Shown here piece after piece: positions 28,389-37,959 of a DNA stretch of 64,000 nucleotides (its first letter is position 1; each line of letters opens with the position of its first letter). The position numbers and the translations under genes were made by a program. Under the pieces are notes generated by a model. That model was not told the DNA's origin, searched no databases, and saw nothing but the letters and a program-made list of their open reading frames with translations. Origin of the DNA: Candidatus Desulfobacillus denitrificans (GTDB lineage Bacteria; Pseudomonadota; Gammaproteobacteria; Burkholderiales; Rhodocyclaceae); assembly GCA_017347485.1 (NCBI GenBank), contig AP021857.1:2399390-2463389 (forward strand), given 5' to 3'.

Positions 28389-30239
28389 TCAATAGATCGC
28401 GATCACTGCGGCGTCGGGCGGCTCCGCATACAAACGCTCGACCAGCGCGGCGCGCCGCGCCAGCACCGCGCGCTGGTTGATGTAGCCCTTGTCGGTGATC
28501 TCGTTGGCATCGATCGACGGCGGTTCCGCCATCAGCAGCGCGCGCGTCGCGTAAGTGGAGCTGCCGCCGCCCGCTACCTTCAGCTTCGCCAGGCCCTCGC
28601 GCAGCTGCGCGGCGACGCGCGGGTCGGCCAGCACCTGTTCGAGCGGTGCTTCCGCCGGCAGGTCCGGGCAGAGGCCGCGGCAGCCGGGTGGATTGGCGAA
28701 GACGAGGAAGCCAGCCTCCTCGCGGTCATGGCCGGCGACGACGATGTCCTGCGCCACCGGCGCCAGCAGCGCCAGCGCCTTCACGCGCAAGGCGCCGGCA
28801 TGCACCCAGATGCCGCTCATCAGCTTGAAATCCTCGGCGATGCGGCCGTCGAACTCGACGCCCTTCACCGGGTCGTTGGGGTCGGCGAAGCGGCCGGCGT
28901 CGCCGATGCGGTAGAAGCCCTCCTCGTCGAAGGCCTCGCGCGTCAGGTCCGGCCGCTTCCAGTAGCCCGGCGTGACATTCGGCCCGCGCACACGCAGTTC
29001 CAGCTTGCCCTGGTTGGGCACCATCTTCAGTTCGGTTCCGGGCGCCGGCAGGCCGATGACGCCGGCGCGCTCGATCTGGTAATGCACCGAGGTCACCATT
29101 GGTGCCGTCTCGGTGGCGCCCCAGGACGAGACCATCACGGTGCGCTTGCCGCGCTCCCGGACGGAAAGCTGCTCCAGCTTCTCCCACAGGTTCTGCGGCA
29201 GCGCCGCGGCGGCGTAGAAGATCAGCTGCAGCTCGTTGAAGAAATTCTTCCGCAGCGCCGCGTCCTGCTCCAGAAAGGGGATCAGCGTGTCGAAGCCGCG
29301 CGGCACGTTGAAGTAGATCGTCGGCGACACCTCGCGCAGGTTGGCCACGGTCTTCTCGATCAGTCCGGGCGCCGGCTTGCCCTCGTCGATGTAGAGCGTG
29401 CCGCCGTTGGCGAGCATCATGTTGAAGTTGTGGTTGCCGCCGAAGGTGTGGTTCCACGGCAGCCAGTCCAGGATCACCGGCGGCCCATTTTCACCTTGGG
29501 CGAGGAAGGGCCACAGCTGCGAGATGGCCTGCTGGTTGGAGCAGAGCATGCGCTGGGTGTTGATGACGCCCTTCGGCTCGCCGGTCGAGCCCGAGGTGAA
29601 CAGGAACTTCGCAATGGTGTCGGGGCCGACCGCGGCGCAGGCGCGATCCACCTCGGCGCCTGGCATCCCGCGCAGGTCGGCGAAGGCCGTCGCCTGCAGC
29701 CCGGCCGGCGGGTTGGCGCCGAGCACGATCTCGGCGCCGCCGAAGTCCACCGCCTGCAGCACTCCCGCAAACTTGGCACCGTCGGCCGCATATACCAGGC
29801 CCGGCTGGAGCAGTCCGGCGATGGCCTTCACCTTGGCGTAGTCCTTCGACATCAGGGAATACGCCGGTGAAATGGGTGCGATCGGCACGCCGACGTGCAG
29901 GGCGCCGAGCATCAGCAGGGCGTGATCGATGGCGTTGTCGGAGAGCACCATCGCCGGCCGCTCGGCCGACAGCCCACGCGCCAGCAGCGCGGCGCCGATG
30001 GCGCGCGCTTCGCGTAGCGCCTCGCCGAAAGTCAGCTTGCGCCAGCCGGCGCCGGCGCGCTCGGCGAGGAACACCCGCTCCGGCGCCTCGCGCGCCCAGC
30101 GCTCGAGATGCTCGCCGAGGCAGCGCGCGTAGGGCTGCAGGGGCTGCGGCGAGCGCAGCACCTGTGTGCCATCGGCGCGCCGGTCTACCTCCACCGCTGC
30201 CGGCGCGAAGTGCAGGCTGGCGAACGGCGCCAGGCTCAC
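28389..30239 (-). CDS. Feruloyl-CoA synthase-like AMP-dependent acid-CoA ligase
   Basis: A 616-residue acyl-adenylating enzyme of the feruloyl-CoA synthase group, longer than PaaK or benzoate ligases as expected. P-loop LFTSGSTGEPKGVINTQ (about residues 201-217), WLPWNHTFGGNHNFN, SSWGATETAPM (A5) and the late GVEFDGRIAEDFKLMSGIWV hinge are clear. GTG 30239 is the start because it overlaps the stop of the upstream binding-protein gene (GTGA). It would convert a hydroxycinnamate or phenylpropanoate to the CoA ester for the FadB-like and thiolase enzymes. Substrate not provable by eye. Confidence 0.88.
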   Translation of the reverse strand: MSLAPFASLHFAPAAVEVDRRADGTQVLRSPQPLQPYARCLGEHLERWAREAPERVFLAERAGAGWRKLTFGEALREARAIGAALLARGLSAERPAMVLSDNAIDHALLMLGALHVGVPIAPISPAYSLMSKDYAKVKAIAGLLQPGLVYAADGAKFAGVLQAVDFGGAEIVLGANPPAGLQATAFADLRGMPGAEVDRACAAVGPDTIAKFLFTSGSTGEPKGVINTQRMLCSNQQAISQLWPFLAQGENGPPVILDWLPWNHTFGGNHNFNMMLANGGTLYIDEGKPAPGLIEKTVANLREVSPTIYFNVPRGFDTLIPFLEQDAALRKNFFNELQLIFYAAAALPQNLWEKLEQLSVRERGKRTVMVSSWGATETAPMVTSVHYQIERAGVIGLPAPGTELKMVPNQGKLELRVRGPNVTPGYWKRPDLTREAFDEEGFYRIGDAGRFADPNDPVKGVEFDGRIAEDFKLMSGIWVHAGALRVKALALLAPVAQDIVVAGHDREEAGFLVFANPPGCRGLCPDLPAEAPLEQVLADPRVAAQLREGLAKLKVAGGGSSTYATRALLMAEPPSIDANEITDKGYINQRAVLARRAALVERLYAEPPDAAVIAIY

Positions 30240-31369
30240 TTCAGCAGCTTCCAGTCGCCGTTGGCCACGGTCGCCATGATGGCGGCGCGAGCGTCGAAGC
30301 CGTTGTGGTTGCTCGGCGACATGTTGAAGACGCCGTGGGTGGCGGGCAGTTCCTTGACGTTCTCCAGCGCGTCGCGCAGGGCGGCGCGGAATTCCGGCGT
30401 GCCCGGCCTGGCCTTCTTCATCGCCTCCGGCACGGCGCGGGTAAGCAGCAGATAGGCGTCGTAGGCATGGGCGCCGAAGGTGTTGCGGCTGTTCGCGCCA
30501 TGCACCGTCTCGTACAGCTTGATGTACTCGAGGGCCGGCTTCTTCGACGGATGCGCATCCGGCAACTGGTCGGCGAGCAGCATCGGCCCGATCGGGAAGA
30601 TGGTGCCCTCGACGTTCTTGCCGCCGACGCGCAGGAAGTCGCGGTTGGCGATGCCATGGGTCTGGTAGAACTTGCCCTTGTAGCCGCGCTCCTTCAGCGT
30701 CGCCTGCGGCAGCACGGCCGGCGTACCCGAGGCGGCGATGAGCACGGCATCCGGATTGGCGGCGATCAGCTTGAGCGCCTGGCCGGAGACGCTGGTGTCG
30801 TTGCGCTGGTACTGCTCGGTCGCGACGATCTTGATGCCCTTCGGCTCGACGGCACCCTGGATGGCCTTCAGCCATATCTCGCCATAGGCATCGGCAAAGC
30901 CGATGAAGCCGAGGGTCTTCACGCCGTTGGCGGCCATGTGCTCGGCGAGCGGTGCCGCCATCAGGTTGAAACTTTGCGGCATCGTGAACACCCAGGGCGC
31001 CTTCTCGCCGGCCGGCGGCACCGGCGCCATGGTGATTTGCGGCGTCTTCGATTCGTAGGCGACCTCGAGGATCGCCATCGAGGTCGGCGTGCCGGAAGAG
31101 CCGATGATGACGTCGGCCTTGTCTTCGGTGACGAACTTGCGCGCGTTCTTCACGGCCGTGGAGGTATCGGTGGCGTCGTCGAGCACGACCCATTTCACCT
31201 TCTCTCCGGCGATGGCCTGCGGCAAGAGGGCCACCGTGTTCTTCTCGGGGATGCCCAGCGACGCCCCCGGACCGGTGGCGGACAGGCTGACGCCGACGGT
31301 GACGTCGGCCAGCGCGGCGCCGGCAACGCACAGGGATGACAGCAGCAGGGCGAGCTTGCGGATCTTCAT
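30236..31369 (-). CDS. ABC transporter substrate-binding protein (LivK family)
   Basis: A 377-residue periplasmic binding protein with a signal peptide (MKIRKLALLLSSLCVAGAALA). Type I binding fold phrases VTVGVSLSATGPGASLGIPEKNT, IIGSSGTPTSMAILEVAYE and TLGFIGFADAYGEIW are typical for aromatic-acid binders of the LivK group. ATG 31369 has AAGGAGGAGACC in front. It is the first gene of the ligase-FadB-thiolase operon but no LIV permease is encoded with it; the complete LIV set is at 36895-41760. It may share that permease. Confidence 0.92.
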   Translation of the reverse strand: MKIRKLALLLSSLCVAGAALADVTVGVSLSATGPGASLGIPEKNTVALLPQAIAGEKVKWVVLDDATDTSTAVKNARKFVTEDKADVIIGSSGTPTSMAILEVAYESKTPQITMAPVPPAGEKAPWVFTMPQSFNLMAAPLAEHMAANGVKTLGFIGFADAYGEIWLKAIQGAVEPKGIKIVATEQYQRNDTSVSGQALKLIAANPDAVLIAASGTPAVLPQATLKERGYKGKFYQTHGIANRDFLRVGGKNVEGTIFPIGPMLLADQLPDAHPSKKPALEYIKLYETVHGANSRNTFGAHAYDAYLLLTRAVPEAMKKARPGTPEFRAALRDALENVKELPATHGVFNMSPSNHNGFDARAAIMATVANGDWKLLK

Positions 31370-31425
31370 GGTCTCCTCCTTGTAATGGTTATCCAAGCCG
31401 GAAAACGATACGCCCCTTAATCTGA

Positions 31426-31450
31426 CTAGTTAAAACAGATGTTTTGCTAG
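31426..31450. promoter_or_regulatory. 25-bp near-palindromic operator between livK-like and TetR-like genes
   Basis: CTAG-TT-AAAACA-GA-TGTTTT-G-CTAG: central 6-bp arms and outer CTAG/CTAG match symmetrically. It sits in the divergent 105-bp gap, 24 nt before the regulator start, and is the best candidate site for the regulator at 31475. Confidence 0.7.
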
Positions 31451-31474
31451 CTTGTTTCCTGCTACAGTTCGTCC

Positions 31475-32335
31475 ATGCCGAGAACCGACTCCACCTGGCG
31501 CAGCCGCCAGGCCGTCGAGCGCGCCGCCCTGCGGCATGCGCAAGAGCGGCCGGAATGGGGCCAGGCGCGCGTGGCCGCGGCGATGGTGGGCAAGGGACTG
31601 CAGGTCTCCCCCGCCGGGGTGCGCTGGATTTGGCAGCAGCATGGCCTGGAGACGGCGGCGAAGCGTGCCGCCGCATTGAAAAAACTCGGCGCCGTGCGCC
31701 TCAGCGCCGAGCAGAAGGCGGCGCTCGCGCGTATCGGCACGCGCCGCGGCAGCTTCATGGAAGGCGAGACGCCGCTGAGGGCGCGCGAGCACCTGCTCGG
31801 CGTGGCGGTGCGCGAATTCAACCGCAAGGGCTTCGCCCGCACTTCGATCCGCGACATCGCCCGGGCCGCCGGCATCCAGCCCGGCTCGGTGTATTACCAC
31901 TTTCCGTCCAAGGACGAGCTCTTCATCGCCGCCCACTCGGCCGGCATGCGGGAAGTCACGCGACTGGTCGAAGCGGCGACCGCCCGCTCGCACGACCCCT
32001 GGGAGCGGCTGGAAATCGCCGTCACGGTGCATATCCGCCACCTGATCTCGGGCAACGACCTGACCGTGTGGACCGGCGCCAGCCTGTTCCTCTTCGAATC
32101 GCCGGAAATGCAAAGGCAGTTGCGCGCCGAGCGCGACCGTTTCGAGGCCATCTACCGGCGGCTGATCGCAGCCCTGCCCTTGGCGGCCGATGTCGACCGC
32201 AGCCTGCTGCGCCTGCAACTGCTCGGCGCCATCAACTGGACGCGCACCTGGTACCGGCCGGGCAAGCGCGGCGCGGCCGATATCGCCGCGCACCTGGTGA
32301 GAGTGCTGAAGGAATCCCTGGCGCGTCAGCGGTAG
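31475..32335 (+). CDS. TetR-family regulator with an extra N-terminal transposase-like HTH domain
   Basis: A 286-residue protein in two parts. Residues about 10-66 (AVERAALRHAQERPEWGQ, ARVAAAMVGKGLQVSPAGVR, WIWQQHGLETAAKRAA) look like the N-terminal helix-turn-helix of IS481/IS3-type transposases. Residues about 100-150 are a standard TetR HTH (VREFNRKGFARTSIRDIARA, AGIQPGSVYYHFPSKDEL), followed by a helical ligand domain. An internal ATG at 31757 could give a TetR-only protein, but codon use and frame are continuous and the operator lies just before 31475. Probably the repressor of the divergent LivK-ligase-FadB-thiolase operon. The 3' end overlaps the convergent flavoprotein gene by 10 nt. 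Confidence 0.88.
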   Translation: MPRTDSTWRSRQAVERAALRHAQERPEWGQARVAAAMVGKGLQVSPAGVRWIWQQHGLETAAKRAAALKKLGAVRLSAEQKAALARIGTRRGSFMEGETPLRAREHLLGVAVREFNRKGFARTSIRDIARAAGIQPGSVYYHFPSKDELFIAAHSAGMREVTRLVEAATARSHDPWERLEIAVTVHIRHLISGNDLTVWTGASLFLFESPEMQRQLRAERDRFEAIYRRLIAALPLAADVDRSLLRLQLLGAINWTRTWYRPGKRGAADIAAHLVRVLKESLARQR

Positions 32336-33453
32336 CGTCGCAGGTACCAGGACTCGAAGAAGGCCTTGGCGTGGTGCATCAGGCCGAGCGGCGGCAGCGC
32401 CAGGCCGCCTTCGGGGGTGCGCTTGACCAGCATGCCGGCCTCGAGCGAGTCCACGATGCACAGCAGCTCGACCTTGAAGGTCTTCTCCGGCTTGCCGCCC
32501 GCCAGTTCGACGAGCAGATTCTCCGCCGCCGTTTCCGCCTGCAGGTCGGCCATGTGCGCCTGCTTGGGCATCCAGTCCGGCCCGGGGAAGCTGCCGGCAT
32601 CGCCGGCCACGTAAGTCCGCTCGCGTCCCTCGACGCGGCACTGCGCGTCGGCGCGGATCAATCCGCCGGGCGAGCGCGGCAGGTCGGTGTTGTCGAACCA
32701 GGCATTGCCGGTCAGGCCGGGCATGAAGACGATGATGTCGGCAACGAAGTCGCCGCCCTCGGTTTTCACCCTGCCCGGCTCGAAACCGGCCAGCTTGTGG
32801 CCCAGGTGGGTGGCAATGTCGCGTCGCCGCATCTCGCCGAGCAGCCGCTCCACCGCCTTCTCGCCGAGGCGGTTGCCCGGTTTCGGCATGGGGTTGAAGA
32901 AGGTCAGCGCGATCCGCTCGCGCCGGCCCTCGCGCCGCAATTGCGTATCGAGGCCGAAGAGGAACTCGAAGATCGGCCCGCCGCGCATGGCTACCGGCTC
33001 GTTCGGGTTGCCGGCAAAGCCGAGCGCGATGCTGCCGCGCTCCATCGCCTGCACCGCGTCGCGCAGGCGCTCCACCGCGGCGATGCCCTCGCAGGGCGTG
33101 ATGGCATGCTCGATGCCGGGCAGCTTCTTGATGAAGCGGCCGCCGCAGGCGATGACAAGGCCGTCGTTGTCCACCGGCCCGGCCGTGGTCAGCACGGTGC
33201 GCCCGCCGTTCTCGAGGCCGGTCGCCTCGCCGGCATGGAAGGCGATGCGCTGGCGCGTGAAGAAGTTCTGCAGCGGGATGCGCAGGTCTTCCGCGCGGCG
33301 CTTGCCCGAGGGCAGCCAGATCAGGCTCGGCAGGAAGATCAACTCCGGCCGCGGCCCGATGACGGTGATGTCGACCTGCCGGTCGAGCTGGCGCAGCCGG
33401 CGCGCGGCGGAGAGTGCGGCAAAGCCGGTGCCGATGATGGAGATCCGATTCAT
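32326..33453 (-). CDS. FAD-dependent pyridine nucleotide-disulfide-type oxidoreductase (SQR/NDH-2-like)
   Basis: A 375-residue flavoprotein. N-terminal FAD motif ISIIGTGFAALSAARRLRQL (GxGxxA), second motif about 130-150 (GSIALGFAGNPNE), and YVAGDAGSFPGPDWMPKQAHMA, where the Asp binds FAD ribityl. The arrangement resembles sulfide:quinone oxidoreductases and type II NADH dehydrogenases. Cysteines are present (IACGG, TPCEG, AQCR, LLCIV), but I cannot show a proper SQR redox pair. A C-terminal amphipathic segment (AKAFFESWYLRRYR) may touch the membrane. Start ATG 33453. Function uncertain. Confidence 0.8.
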   Translation of the reverse strand: MNRISIIGTGFAALSAARRLRQLDRQVDITVIGPRPELIFLPSLIWLPSGKRRAEDLRIPLQNFFTRQRIAFHAGEATGLENGGRTVLTTAGPVDNDGLVIACGGRFIKKLPGIEHAITPCEGIAAVERLRDAVQAMERGSIALGFAGNPNEPVAMRGGPIFEFLFGLDTQLRREGRRERIALTFFNPMPKPGNRLGEKAVERLLGEMRRRDIATHLGHKLAGFEPGRVKTEGGDFVADIIVFMPGLTGNAWFDNTDLPRSPGGLIRADAQCRVEGRERTYVAGDAGSFPGPDWMPKQAHMADLQAETAAENLLVELAGGKPEKTFKVELLCIVDSLEAGMLVKRTPEGGLALPPLGLMHHAKAFFESWYLRRYR

Positions 33454-33656
33454 GACGCTCCCGTTTCCTTGCAGCAGGCGCGACGACGGCCGGAATCCCG
33501 CCGTCCGCTCGCCCGCTGCCGTTTTCCAGAATACCACCCTGAACATTACTGCATTGCGGCCGCCCGCGCATGCCGGAAGCCGGGATTCGCGGCCGCAGCG
33601 CCGGGTTAAACCGTTAAAATGTCCTCCGCATCCAAACGTGGGACGGATATTGCAAA

Positions 33657-34139
33657 ATGACAGCGAAGAAAAAGGCCGATGGCAAGGGCAAGCCGAAGGA
33701 AGAACTCAAGCTCGACCTGCTGCCCGGCCTGATCGGCTATCAGCTGCGCCTGGCCCAGCTCTCCGTCTTCGGCGATTTTGCCGCCGAGCTGAAGGACTTC
33801 GACATCTCGCCCGGGCGCTTCGGCGTGCTCGTCCTGATTTCCGCCAACCCGGGCATGACGCAAAGCCAGCTTGCCTCCGCCACCCAGCTCGACCGCTCCA
33901 CCATGGTCGCGGTCATCGACCAGCTCGAGGCGCGCGGCCTGGTCGAGCGGCGCGCCTCGCCCACCGACCGGCGCTCCAATGCCCTGGTGCTCACCGCAGA
34001 AGGGGAAAAGCTGCTCAAGCAGCTCAAGCGCCGCATCAAGCAGCACGAAGCCCGCATCGCCGCCGCCATGACCCCGGCTGAGACCGCCATGCTGGTCGAT
34101 CTCCTCGCGCGCATCCGCAGCCGGCTGCGCAACGGGTAG
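33657..34139 (+). CDS. MarR-family transcriptional regulator
   Basis: A 160-residue winged-helix regulator. A lysine-rich N-terminal tail (KKKADGKGKPKEELK) precedes a dimer helix; the wHTH is about residues 60-115 (MTQSQLASATQLDRSTMVAV, IDQLEARGLVERRASPTDRR). MarR proteins commonly control hydroxycinnamate and aromatic-acid genes through CoA thioester ligands, which suits the neighbouring ligase operon; this is inference. The 203-bp gap before it contains no other gene and a possible -10 (TAAAAT at 33615). Confidence 0.93.
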   Translation: MTAKKKADGKGKPKEELKLDLLPGLIGYQLRLAQLSVFGDFAAELKDFDISPGRFGVLVLISANPGMTQSQLASATQLDRSTMVAVIDQLEARGLVERRASPTDRRSNALVLTAEGEKLLKQLKRRIKQHEARIAAAMTPAETAMLVDLLARIRSRLRNG

Positions 34140-34143
34140 GGCC

Positions 34144-34884
34144 TCACGCCGGGTTGTCGAGCTCCACGTAGCGATGCTCGAGGCCGAAGCGCTCGGCCAG
34201 GTGCGCGCCGACGGCCTGCACGCCATAACGCTCCGTGGCGTGATGCCCGGCGGCGACGTAGGGAACGCCGGATTCCTGCGCCAGGTGCAGCGTCGGTTCG
34301 GAGATCTCGCCGCTGACGTACAGATCGGCGCCGGCGGCAATGGCCTGCTCGAAATGGCCTTGCGCCCCGCCACTGCACCAGGCGATGCGCTGCACCGGCC
34401 GCGCGCCGTCGCCGACCAGCAGCGGCCGGCGCCCCAGTTTAAGCGCCAATCGCTCGGCAATCTCCGCGGCCGTGCCCTCGGTGCTGCCAATGAAACCGAT
34501 GTCCTGCTCGGCAAAGCGCCCTTCCGCGCGCCAGCCCATCAGGCTGCCCAGCCGGGCGTTGTTGCCGAGTTCGGCATGGGCATCGAGCGGCAGGTGGTAG
34601 GCGAGCAGGCTGATGTCGTTCTCCAGCAGGGTCTTCAGGCGCTTACGGCGGATGCCGGTGACGCGGCCGTCCTCGCCGCGCCAGAACCAGCCGTGGTGCA
34701 CCAGTACCGCATCGGCATCGGCGGCCAGCGCCGCCTCGAGCAGGGCCTGGCTGGCCGTCACGCCGCAAACGAGGCGGCGTACCTCCGCGCGACCTTCCAC
34801 TTGCAGGCCGTTTGGGCAATAATCACGGAAACGTCCGCACTCGAGCAGTCCGTCGAGATAGGCGGCCAATTCGTTTCTGTCCAT
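34144..34884 (-). CDS. Nif3-like dinuclear metal centre protein
   Basis: A 246-residue DUF34/NIF3 (YbgI-type) protein, with metal-ligand motifs AVLVHHGWFW (about residues 60-69), YHLPLDAHAELGNNA (about 95-109) and GHHATERYGVQAVG (about 215-228). Widely conserved; its hydrolase role (GTP cyclohydrolase-like or nucleotide-related) is not settled. It is divergent from the protease gene with only 22 bp between starts. Confidence 0.93.
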   Translation of the reverse strand: MDRNELAAYLDGLLECGRFRDYCPNGLQVEGRAEVRRLVCGVTASQALLEAALAADADAVLVHHGWFWRGEDGRVTGIRRKRLKTLLENDISLLAYHLPLDAHAELGNNARLGSLMGWRAEGRFAEQDIGFIGSTEGTAAEIAERLALKLGRRPLLVGDGARPVQRIAWCSGGAQGHFEQAIAAGADLYVSGEISEPTLHLAQESGVPYVAAGHHATERYGVQAVGAHLAERFGLEHRYVELDNPA

Positions 34885-34906
34885 TCGTCAGCCTCTCGAA
34901 TTCATC

Positions 34907-36067
<1,161 letters not shown>

Positions 36068-36898
36068 TCAGGCGGCGAAGAACTCCGCCACTAGGCCGAC
36101 CTGCTCCGGCACGTTGAGCGCCGGCGCGTGGCCGATGCCGGGGAAGGTCACCACGCGGGCGCGCGGTCCGCGCCGTTCCATTTCTGCCGCCGTCTCCGGC
36201 AGCAGCAGGTCGGACTCGGCGCCGCGCAGGCACAGCGCCTGGCAGTCCAGCGCATCCCAGAAATCCCACTGCACCAGTTCGGCCTCGTGGTCGAACATCA
36301 TGACGATCTTCGGGTCGTAGTGCGGCGTCACCTTGCCGTCCGGCAGGCGCCGCACCGAGGTCTCGGTGAGGCGCCGCCACTGTTCGTCCGTGAGGAAGCC
36401 GTAGGGCTTGTAGATGGTGCGGAAGTAGGCCTCCAGCTCGGAGACGCGCGCGAACTGCGCCGGGCTGCCGGCGTAGGCGCGGATGCGCGCCAGCGCCGCG
36501 TCGCCGATCTTCGGTCCCATGTCGTTCAGCACCAGGTGGCTGATGCGGCCCTTAAGCGGGCCGGCCGCGGCGGCGGTACCGATCATGGCGCCCATCGAGG
36601 TGCCGAGCCAGCGCATGCGGCGGATGCCAAGCGCGTCGACGAAGACCGCCGCCAGCCGGGTGTAGAAACTCACGCGATACTCCGCCTCCGGCCGCGGACT
36701 CCACTGCGACAGGCCGCGGCCGAGGGTGTCGGGGCAGACGACGCGGTAGCGGCCGGAGAGCGCCGCGGCGATGTCATCGAAGTCGCGCCCGGTGCGCGCC
36801 AGGCCGTGCCACATGACGATCGTCTCGGCGTTCCCGGCGCCCCATTCGGTGTAATGCAGCTCGCGGTCGAGGATGGTGATGTAGTTCGATGTCATCAT
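36068..36898 (-). CDS. Alpha/beta hydrolase
   Basis: A 276-residue hydrolase with the nucleophile elbow GTSMGAMIG (Ser about 109), oxyanion HGLARTGRDF, acid in RGAESDLLLP and His in GIGHAPALNVP. ATG 36898 overlaps the livM stop (ATGA), so it is the last gene of the LIV operon. It may hydrolyse an imported ester or ring-fission product; substrate unknown. Confidence 0.88.
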   Translation of the reverse strand: MMTSNYITILDRELHYTEWGAGNAETIVMWHGLARTGRDFDDIAAALSGRYRVVCPDTLGRGLSQWSPRPEAEYRVSFYTRLAAVFVDALGIRRMRWLGTSMGAMIGTAAAAGPLKGRISHLVLNDMGPKIGDAALARIRAYAGSPAQFARVSELEAYFRTIYKPYGFLTDEQWRRLTETSVRRLPDGKVTPHYDPKIVMMFDHEAELVQWDFWDALDCQALCLRGAESDLLLPETAAEMERRGPRARVVTFPGIGHAPALNVPEQVGLVAEFFAA

Positions 36899-37959
36899 TC
36901 TCGCTTCAGGCTCCTGAGTTTTCCGACGATGCCGGTCGGAAAGAAATACACGGACAGCACGAACAGCACGCCGAGCCAAAGCAGCCAGCGGTCCGGATGC
37001 AGCAGGTTGGCGAGCAGCGGCACCGCCGTCAGGCCCTCGCTCGCCTGCCTCATCAGCGCCTGCAGGTAGTTCTGCGCCAGGATGAACAGCGCCGCGCCGA
37101 CCGCCGCGCCGTAGAGCGTACCCATGCCGCCGATGACGACGATGAGCAGGATGTCCATCATGATGGTGAAGCTGAGCGTCGTCTGCGGCCCGGCATAGCG
37201 CAGCCACAGCGCCATCAGCGCGCCGGCCAGCGTCGCCGTCGCCGCCGACAGGCAGTTGGCCAGGGTGCGGTACACCACCGTGCGGTAGCCGAGCGCCTCG
37301 GCGCGGAAGTCGTTCTCGCGGATCGCCTGCAGCACGCGGCCGAAGGGCGAATTCACCACCCGCAGCAGGAACAGGAACAGCGACAGCGCGCCGAAGAACA
37401 CCAGGTAATAGGTCAGCAGCTTGCCGTTGATGGCGGTGCCGAAGATCTCCGCCTCGACCAGGCGGAAGCCGGGCCGCAGCGCTTCCGGCACGCCGAAGCT
37501 GCGGCCGTCCTCGCCGCCGGTGAGGTCCGACAGCTGCGAGGCGAGCACGGCGAAGGCGGAAGCCACCGCCAGGGTGATCATGGCATAGAAGATCGCCTTC
37601 ACGCGCAGCGAGAACAGGCCGATCACGAGCGCCAGCCCGAGCGACAGCCCCAGGGCGATAGTCAGTCCCATCAGCACGGCGCTCCAGGTCGGGCCGACGC
37701 CGTGGAGCGACAGGCCGACGCCGTAGGCGCCGATGCCGTAGAACATGGTGTGGGCGAAGGAGACGATGCCGGTGTAGCCGAGCAGCAGGTCGTAGGAGGC
37801 GGCCAGCACGACGAAGACGCAGATGGTGGCGGCGACGTTGATGGCGCGCGCGCCGGGAAAGAGGAAGGGCGCCAGCGCCAGGCCGGCGAAGACGGCGAGC
37901 AGCAGCGCCGTCAGCAGGCGGCTGCGCGGGAAGTCGCCGGAGAGGATGCGCGTCATCAT
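36895..37959 (-). CDS. Branched-chain-type ABC transporter permease LivM
   Basis: A 354-residue inner-membrane permease with about 10 hydrophobic segments and the LivM signature GYTGIVSFAHTMFYGIGAYGVG (about residues 60-81, in part) and IRENDFRAEALGY (coupling helix, EAA-like). ATG 37959 overlaps the livH stop. LIV systems next to aromatic genes often import aromatic acids rather than amino acids. Confidence 0.93.
   Translation of the reverse strand: MMTRILSGDFPRSRLLTALLLAVFAGLALAPFLFPGARAINVAATICVFVVLAASYDLLLGYTGIVSFAHTMFYGIGAYGVGLSLHGVGPTWSAVLMGLTIALGLSLGLALVIGLFSLRVKAIFYAMITLAVASAFAVLASQLSDLTGGEDGRSFGVPEALRPGFRLVEAEIFGTAINGKLLTYYLVFFGALSLFLFLLRVVNSPFGRVLQAIRENDFRAEALGYRTVVYRTLANCLSAATATLAGALMALWLRYAGPQTTLSFTIMMDILLIVVIGGMGTLYGAAVGAALFILAQNYLQALMRQASEGLTAVPLLANLLHPDRWLLWLGVLFVLSVYFFPTGIVGKLRSLKRE

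Noticed and set aside
32326..33453. Naming the flavoprotein sulfide:quinone reductase
   Set aside because: FAD motifs fit, but the redox-active cysteine pair could not be shown from the sequence.
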